The notes under the pieces: model-generated | What the model was told of the DNA's origin: nothing | What the model saw: only the letters and a program-made list of their open reading frames with translations | Database searches by the model: none | Made by a program: the position numbers and the translations under genes | Part shown: piece by piece, positions 62,601 through 64,000 of the stretch | How the letters are laid out: each line of letters begins with the position of its first letter | Numbering within the stretch: the stretch's first letter is position 1 | Origin: Pisaster brevispinus | Taxonomy: Eukaryota; Echinodermata; Asteroidea; Forcipulatida; Asteriidae | DNA length: 64,000 nt | Direction of reading: 5' to 3' | Assembly: GCA_023634235.1 (NCBI GenBank) | Contig: JAMKCF010000001.1 | Span: forward strand, 29,802,920 to 29,866,919

Positions 62601-63996
62601 GATTGGCTATATTTTCCCCGCTTTTTTACTGGATACTCTCCCTTAATCCTTTGCTCCTCTTTTTGCTATAAATGGATATATTTATGTCTGGACGAAGGTC
62701 CGGTTTGGATCGAAAGCTAAGGCCATCTCCCCTACTAATTTTTATATATATATATTTATATTTTGACGGCAGAGCTGCGTGGATAGACAAGTGTCGACCG
62801 GACGTCCTAATCACAGAGTCTACCTACGCCACAACGATACGAGATTCAAAAAGGTAAAAGAGTGAATGTGACGCAGTTCATTGTTTATGCCCCGCGGTTG
62901 GCAAAGCCACCGAAGGGGCATACTGTTTCTAACATGTCCTTGTATGGATGGGTAAGGGTTACATATGACATGTGGAACCTGAGAACAGAAGAGGACTGCA
63001 CAGTGTAAGGACTTGAAACACTATGTGCACTTACACACGTCCACACAGTGTTTTTTTTTTTCGGTATTGAAGAATATGATTTTTTTTCCAGTGTACAGAA
63101 CAAAGGAATGTTCACAGAGTGACTTCAACACAAAGCTGTGTGAGCTTACGGGAGCGGTCTTGTGGGGTGTTTTCAACAATGAAAACAATGGACCCCACAA
63201 GAGAATTCTTTGTTCTACCTGGACCCCCAAAGAGAATTCTCTTTAGAAAAGGGAATAATAGAACAACAATAGCAGGATCCCACAAACCCGATCCGTAAGG
63301 TTGTGTGTGTGTGTGTGTTGGTTGGTATTACACATTCAAACCGGGAACCTATAACAAAAGAGGACAATAGGATCCCCGGTTGGGTAAAGGTCCCCACTTG
63401 GAAAGTATGTACAGAATCCAATGGAAACTGTTGCCAAAAAGTTGAAGTACAAACAAAAGAGGGACAATAGGAGGTCCCCGATTGCAGGTGTTTACACACT
63501 TGTTTGGGCTTACGGAAGGGTCCTTGTTTTTCAAAGCCAAGTGACTTGGTAATACACTCATACATTCCATTGTCACCGAGCTGTGCTTCGTTTCCCCTGA
63601 ACAAAGAGGGACAAGGGTAACTGTTATTTATGTACCAAATCTCCCTTTTTCTGGGCATTATTGTATAATCCCTGATTCTAGACATTCCTCCTTTTGTTGT
63701 ACAAATGAGGATTACGAGACAGACTGCCACCAGTGTTTGTATTCGGCCTATGGGAGGCAAGTTGGAGATTCCAGCATACCATGGCTGATTGTCGGCCTTT
63801 GCTTACATAAAATTTCGTGCAGTGGCAAATTTTTTAAACTCTGAAATGTCGACAATTCTCAATCTCCTGGTAGGTGTCGAGAGCGAGATTTCCTTCAGAA
63901 GATCCACGACTGCATCCAGAAAGGTGGCAAGGTCTTGATCCCGGTCTTTGCCCTCGGCAGGGCCCAGGAGCTCTGCATTCTCGTTGAGACATTCTG
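50668..63996 (+). CDS. INTS11: INTS11 (Integrator complex subunit 11, CPSF73-like endonuclease), 5' part, 11 coding exons
   Basis: This is the catalytic nuclease of the Integrator complex; it cleaves pre-snRNA 3' ends and promoter-proximal nascent RNAs in the nucleus, pairing with INTS9. Exons: 50668-50695, 51621-51632, 52755-52840, 53015-53088, 53624-53735, 54982-55041, 58124-58180, 59831-59929, 61618-61652, 62773-62853, 63874-63996. All junctions are GT-AG and in phase, giving 255 residues plus a split Trp codon. The protein opens [19 protein letters not shown]. The metallo-beta-lactamase motifs match human numbering as I recall it: H68-F-H70-L-D72-H73, H157, D178 (GDYN), E203 (TEST). The rest of the beta-CASP domain and C-terminus (about 345 residues in human) lie beyond the window. 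Identity is secure. Confidence 0.96.
50696..51620. other. INTS11 intron 1
   Basis: 925 bp with no element or coding signal recognised. Confidence 0.6.
51621..51632 (+). CDS. INTS11: INTS11 exon 2: 12-nt microexon
   Basis: GTGCTGGACAGG between acceptor TTTATTCAACAG and donor GTAAGT. It supplies Gly10 (second and third bases), Ala-Gly-Gln and the first base of Asp14, exactly the GAGQD segment required by the family. Skipping it keeps the frame but removes four conserved residues. Confidence 0.88.
51633..52754. other. INTS11 intron 2 with foldback MITE and MITE-K fragment
   Basis: 51863-52041: MITE with perfect 17-bp inverted ends (GCCATCTTTACGGGCAA). A direct repeat flanks it at about 51726-51766 and 52222-52263 (CTTCCAACTCTCCCTGATTC / CTTCCAACTTTCCCTGATTG). 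52303-52605: MITE-K in - orientation (TGAAAGTTTCAGTTGAATGC, GAAACGATTCATGCATGAG). Confidence 0.7.
52755..52840 (+). CDS. INTS11: INTS11 exon 3
   Basis: It encodes (D)[18 protein letters not shown], then [10 protein letters not shown]; the LDCG turn is typical of beta-CASP nucleases. Acceptor GTGTCTGTAG, donor GTAAGT, ends in phase 0. Confidence 0.95.
53015..53088 (+). CDS. INTS11: INTS11 exon 4
   Basis: It encodes [18 protein letters not shown], then LDCVII plus two bases of Ser67. Acceptor CTATTTTCAG, donor GTAAAA. Intron 3 in front of it is only 174 bp. Confidence 0.95.
53250..53575 (+). repeat. ATCAATGTATTGA minisatellite in INTS11 intron 4
   Basis: About 18 imperfect palindromic units (GATCAATGTATTGA, with AGA, AGTA or CA linkers) occupy most of the intron and end about 48 bp before exon 5. 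The unit core TCAATGTATTGA is nearly self-complementary. Confidence 0.9.
53624..53735 (+). CDS. INTS11: INTS11 exon 5: HxHxDH zinc-binding exon
   Basis: It encodes [17 protein letters not shown], then [19 protein letters not shown]68, H70, D72 and H73 coordinate the two active-site zinc ions. Acceptor GTGATTCAG, donor GTAAGA. Confidence 0.97.
53736..54981. other. INTS11 intron 5 with MITE-K (+)
   Basis: 54139-54547: MITE-K in + orientation (TTCACAAATTGGTAAATACT to CCAATCTATGACCCTACG). There are G runs at 53781-53795 and 54895-54908. Nothing else recognised. Confidence 0.7.
54982..55041 (+). CDS. INTS11: INTS11 exon 6
   Basis: It encodes [20 protein letters not shown], 20 whole codons; acceptor ATCTTCCAG, donor GTAAGT. 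Followed by a 3-kb intron that houses a SINE and a LINE. Confidence 0.95.
55143..55530 (+). mobile_element. SINE-A copy
   Basis: Head GTGTCGTGGCCGAGCGGATA and GGGTTCAAGTCCTGGT, body AGACACTTAACC, AAAAGAACCCAGTGCACTTG, GCACCTTGTAAACCATTACA, tail AAGCGCGGTATAAATGC. It abuts the truncated 5' end of the LINE. Confidence 0.85.
55531..58068 (+). mobile_element. L2/CR1-clade LINE, 5'-truncated, RT frame intact, in INTS11 intron 6
   Basis: It begins inside the endonuclease domain ([17 protein letters not shown]) and ends with a 3' UTR, an AATAAA (58029-58034) and a (TTGTA)n tail (about 58040-58064), as expected for L2/CR1 elements. The coding frame runs without stops to 57819. It lies in the same orientation as INTS11. 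Confidence 0.92.
55540..57819 (+). CDS. LINE ORF2 fragment: endonuclease C-terminus plus reverse transcriptase
   Basis: The frame is open from about 55540 through the TTG at 55654 to the stop at 57819; no authentic start is present because the 5' end is truncated. From the N-terminus: end of the apurinic-type endonuclease (GDFN, SDHN); an RT region with [36 protein letters not shown] (palm Asp), [18 protein letters not shown] and KYADDTAIV (catalytic YADD); and the C-terminal [18 protein letters not shown] tail. L2-type elements of fish share these blocks. It would supply RT for target-primed reverse transcription if expressed, but without the endonuclease N-terminus it is not autonomous. The lack of stops suggests a fairly young insertion. 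Confidence 0.92.
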   Translation, partial: TKTAADIIQDIVSQTETESPDAAKFILGDFNSCRLSDTLPTFHQYVNCPTRLSACLDLCYGNIDEAYRAKSLPGLGSSDHNMTQLIPVYQTKMRREPVKKIQLKVWSSQAIEALQGCFACTDWKIFTDSANTLDESVEAISDYIRFCVDTVIPNKTVKMFPNNKPWITKDLKELLNEKKRVFYTGTKEEQKEVQKRLKRKIKECKMAYKSKIEHLFQANDTKNAWKGLQTITGYKPKKIDISVENESQYAHNLNCFYSRFDKFDFSVQQNELMNNMHNNFVNKTSIQISELEVQNLFKKLNSHKTNGPDFITSKVLKVCADELAGPFPTLFQASINSSCVPALWKKSTIIPIPKNSRPKEMNDLRPVSLTSIPMKCLEKVIMTRLLPDITHFLDERQFAYQPRRSTEDAVLTMLNGIYEHLEHAGTYVQIMFVDFSSAFNTIQPHLLVTKLINLNVNPTIISWIYNFLLNRGQQVKVNSTISSVQYTNTGAPQGCVLSPLLYSLYTNDCKSLNPSHDIIKYADDTAIVVFLDSKRDSNVNFSDEVSRFIQWCDDNLLEINVKKTKEMLIDFRKSKTVIPPFVIKGEVVERVQVYKYLGIEIDNQLKFDSCAKSKFNKLQQRLFFLRKLNSFNVDCVILQLFYKSILQSILTFCLICVYGNMRAQDKVKLGRVVKQANKIIGIQQAVPDDLYKSLVTNKIKFISSDSSHPLHLKFQKSLRSNRFLQRAIRTRRYGSSFVPAAIKLYNGQLERRAAVPLGF
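58124..58180 (+). CDS. INTS11: INTS11 exon 7
   Basis: It encodes [19 protein letters not shown], 19 whole codons; acceptor TCACTTTTCAG, donor GTAAGA. Only about 55 bp separate it from the LINE tail. Confidence 0.94.
58181..59830. other. INTS11 intron 7: nested SINE, DNA element and MITE
   Basis: 58345-58410: tRNA-like SINE remnant. 58512-58862: SINE-A, - strand. 58902-59733: CAGGGCTC-type DNA element (GGAATTAACAACAGACC ... CCAAATTTGAGCTCCG), itself interrupted by SINE-A (+, 59203-59465), a (GAA)n run (59500-59517) and the palindromic MITE at 59524-59662 (GATTTCACAAAGAGTTAAG, inverse at the right). Confidence 0.75.
59831..59929 (+). CDS. INTS11: INTS11 exon 8
   Basis: It encodes [20 protein letters not shown], then [14 protein letters not shown]157 in AGHVLGA is a zinc-ligand histidine. 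Acceptor TTATTTCTAG, donor GTGAGT; 33 whole codons. Confidence 0.96.
59965..60180 (-). mobile_element. SINE-D, reverse orientation
   Basis: On the - strand: GGGCTGGATAGCTCAGTTGG head and GGTGTGATCCCTGGCTACAC, GGTTGAATGGCTTCTGAC body. It starts 35 bp after exon 8. Confidence 0.8.
60318..61180 (+). mobile_element. MITE-K copy split by a solo LTR
   Basis: The left part 60318-60405 (GGTAGGGTCATAGATTGGTA to CAGCTGCTGGTAG) and right part 61025-61180 (GTAGTATAAACTG, GAAACGATTCATGCATGAAT) join into a normal MITE-K once the LTR and one GTAG are removed. Confidence 0.9.
60406..61024 (+). mobile_element. 619-bp solo LTR
   Basis: It begins TGTAAGG and ends CGTTACA (TG...CA with inverted TGTAA/TTACA) and is flanked by the 4-bp duplication GTAG (60402-60405, 61025-61028). 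A TATA box (CTCTATATAAGATC, about 60695) and AATAAA signals (60850, 60861) sit in LTR order. No internal retrotransposon sequence is present, so it is a recombination product. 4-5-bp duplications fit Ty3/gypsy-like or similar LTR elements. Confidence 0.88.
61190..61410 (+). mobile_element. SINE-E copy
   Basis: CACTGTGGACCCCGGTTCGA, GGGTTTTTCAGTCCCTACCT, GATTGTGTGGGTTTTCCCC and AAAACTGAACATTTCTTC match the 15.5 kb copy. Confidence 0.75.
61618..61652 (+). CDS. INTS11: INTS11 exon 9: GDYN exon
   Basis: The 35-nt exon encodes [13 protein letters not shown]178 bridges the two zinc ions. The acceptor follows a long T/G-rich tract (TTTTTTTCAG); donor GTAAGT. Confidence 0.95.
61653..62772. other. 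INTS11 intron 9: SINE-A pieces and a 211-bp hairpin
   Basis: 61690-61970: SINE-A, - strand. 62040-62150 and 62380-62540: parts of another SINE-A-like copy, separated by the palindrome at 62168-62378. An (AT)n run lies at about 62742-62760, close to exon 10. Confidence 0.75.
62168..62378. mobile_element. 211-bp foldback MITE, about 97-bp arms
   Basis: Left arm from ATAGACCCATTGCACAACGC, right arm ending GCGTTGTGCAATGGGTCTAT, matching with roughly five mismatches per 97 nt and a loop of about 16 nt. It interrupts a SINE. Related short elements are at 6.5 and 37.5 kb. Confidence 0.92.
62773..62853 (+). CDS. INTS11: INTS11 exon 10: E203 exon
   Basis: It encodes (G)[17 protein letters not shown], then YATTIRDSK plus two bases of Arg. 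E203 in TEST is the residue whose mutation is used to inactivate human INTS11. Acceptor TTTTGACGGCAG, donor GTAAAA. Confidence 0.96.
62854..63873. other. INTS11 intron 10 with unclassified repeats
   Basis: Several diverged blocks containing GTCCCC, ACAAAAGAGG, GACAATAGGA and CACACTTG recur (63345-63490), and GAGAATTCTTTG / AGAGAATTCTCTTT lie near 63200-63245. There is a (TG)n run at 63301-63320. The antisense 181-codon frame (63215-63760) overlaps these repeats and is not called a gene. Confidence 0.5.
63874..63996 (+). CDS. INTS11: INTS11 exon 11
   Basis: It encodes [18 protein letters not shown], then [20 protein letters not shown], then ETF and TG of a split Trp. GRAQEL is the conserved entry to the beta-CASP insertion. 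The last bases GTGA are taken as a splice donor; read straight through they would be a stop that truncates the enzyme at its middle, which is unlikely. Confidence 0.92.
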
Positions 63997-64000
63997 GTGA

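Noticed and set aside
63215..63760. 181-codon antisense ORF with a hydrophobic N-terminal stretch resembling a signal peptide
   Set aside because: It lies inside an INTS11 intron over diverged repeats, shows no domain, and contains a His/Thr run coming from a (TG)n microsatellite.

Overview
The window is eukaryotic and intron-rich. Two multi-exon genes, both on the + strand, sit in a dense background of transposable-element debris. The repeats are tRNA-derived SINEs, L2/CR1-type LINEs, many short inverted-repeat elements (MITEs), foldback palindromes, minisatellites and long homopolymer tracts. Together with animal-type ADAR and Integrator genes, they suggest a marine invertebrate deuterostome, most likely an echinoderm. 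That is an inference from repeat style and gene divergence, not a proven assignment.

Layout. 1-20,800: no protein gene recognised. It holds two arrays of a 74-bp repeat, a degraded piggyBac element (4120-4879), several MITEs and foldbacks, tandem arrays, LINE 3' fragments, and a hAT-like element nested in another DNA element (19194-20580). 20,809-39,259: a complete ADAR1-type adenosine deaminase. Eight coding exons splice in frame to 1125 codons: three Z-alpha domains and half a dsRNA-binding domain in one 2-kb exon, then the rest of the dsRBD and a full deaminase domain with intact catalytic residues. 39,197-40,316: a tandem array whose unit contains the last ~60 coding bases, stop and poly(A) signal of ADAR. 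40,300-50,600: repeats, a cluster of related MITEs at 45.1-48.0 kb, and one 87-aa orphan ORF at 41,870. 50,668-window end: the 5' part of INTS11 (Integrator endonuclease). Eleven coding exons, including a 12-nt microexon, encode residues 1-255 with the metallo-beta-lactamase/beta-CASP active site intact. The gene runs off the right edge. Its introns carry a LINE with an open RT frame, a 619-bp solo LTR nested in a MITE, and a 211-bp near-perfect hairpin.

Function. ADAR edits adenosine to inosine in dsRNA. INTS11 cleaves snRNA and attenuated nascent transcripts. Nothing in the sequence links them beyond adjacency. The many inverted repeats inside both pre-mRNAs are plausible dsRNA substrates for the neighbouring enzyme.

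The most notable observations are the ADAR architecture (three Z domains, one dsRBD), the gene-tail-derived tandem array with repeated poly(A) signals, a partial exon duplication inside ADAR, inverted MITE copies bracketing the catalytic exons of both genes, and the match between the 74-bp satellite and an orphan ORF.
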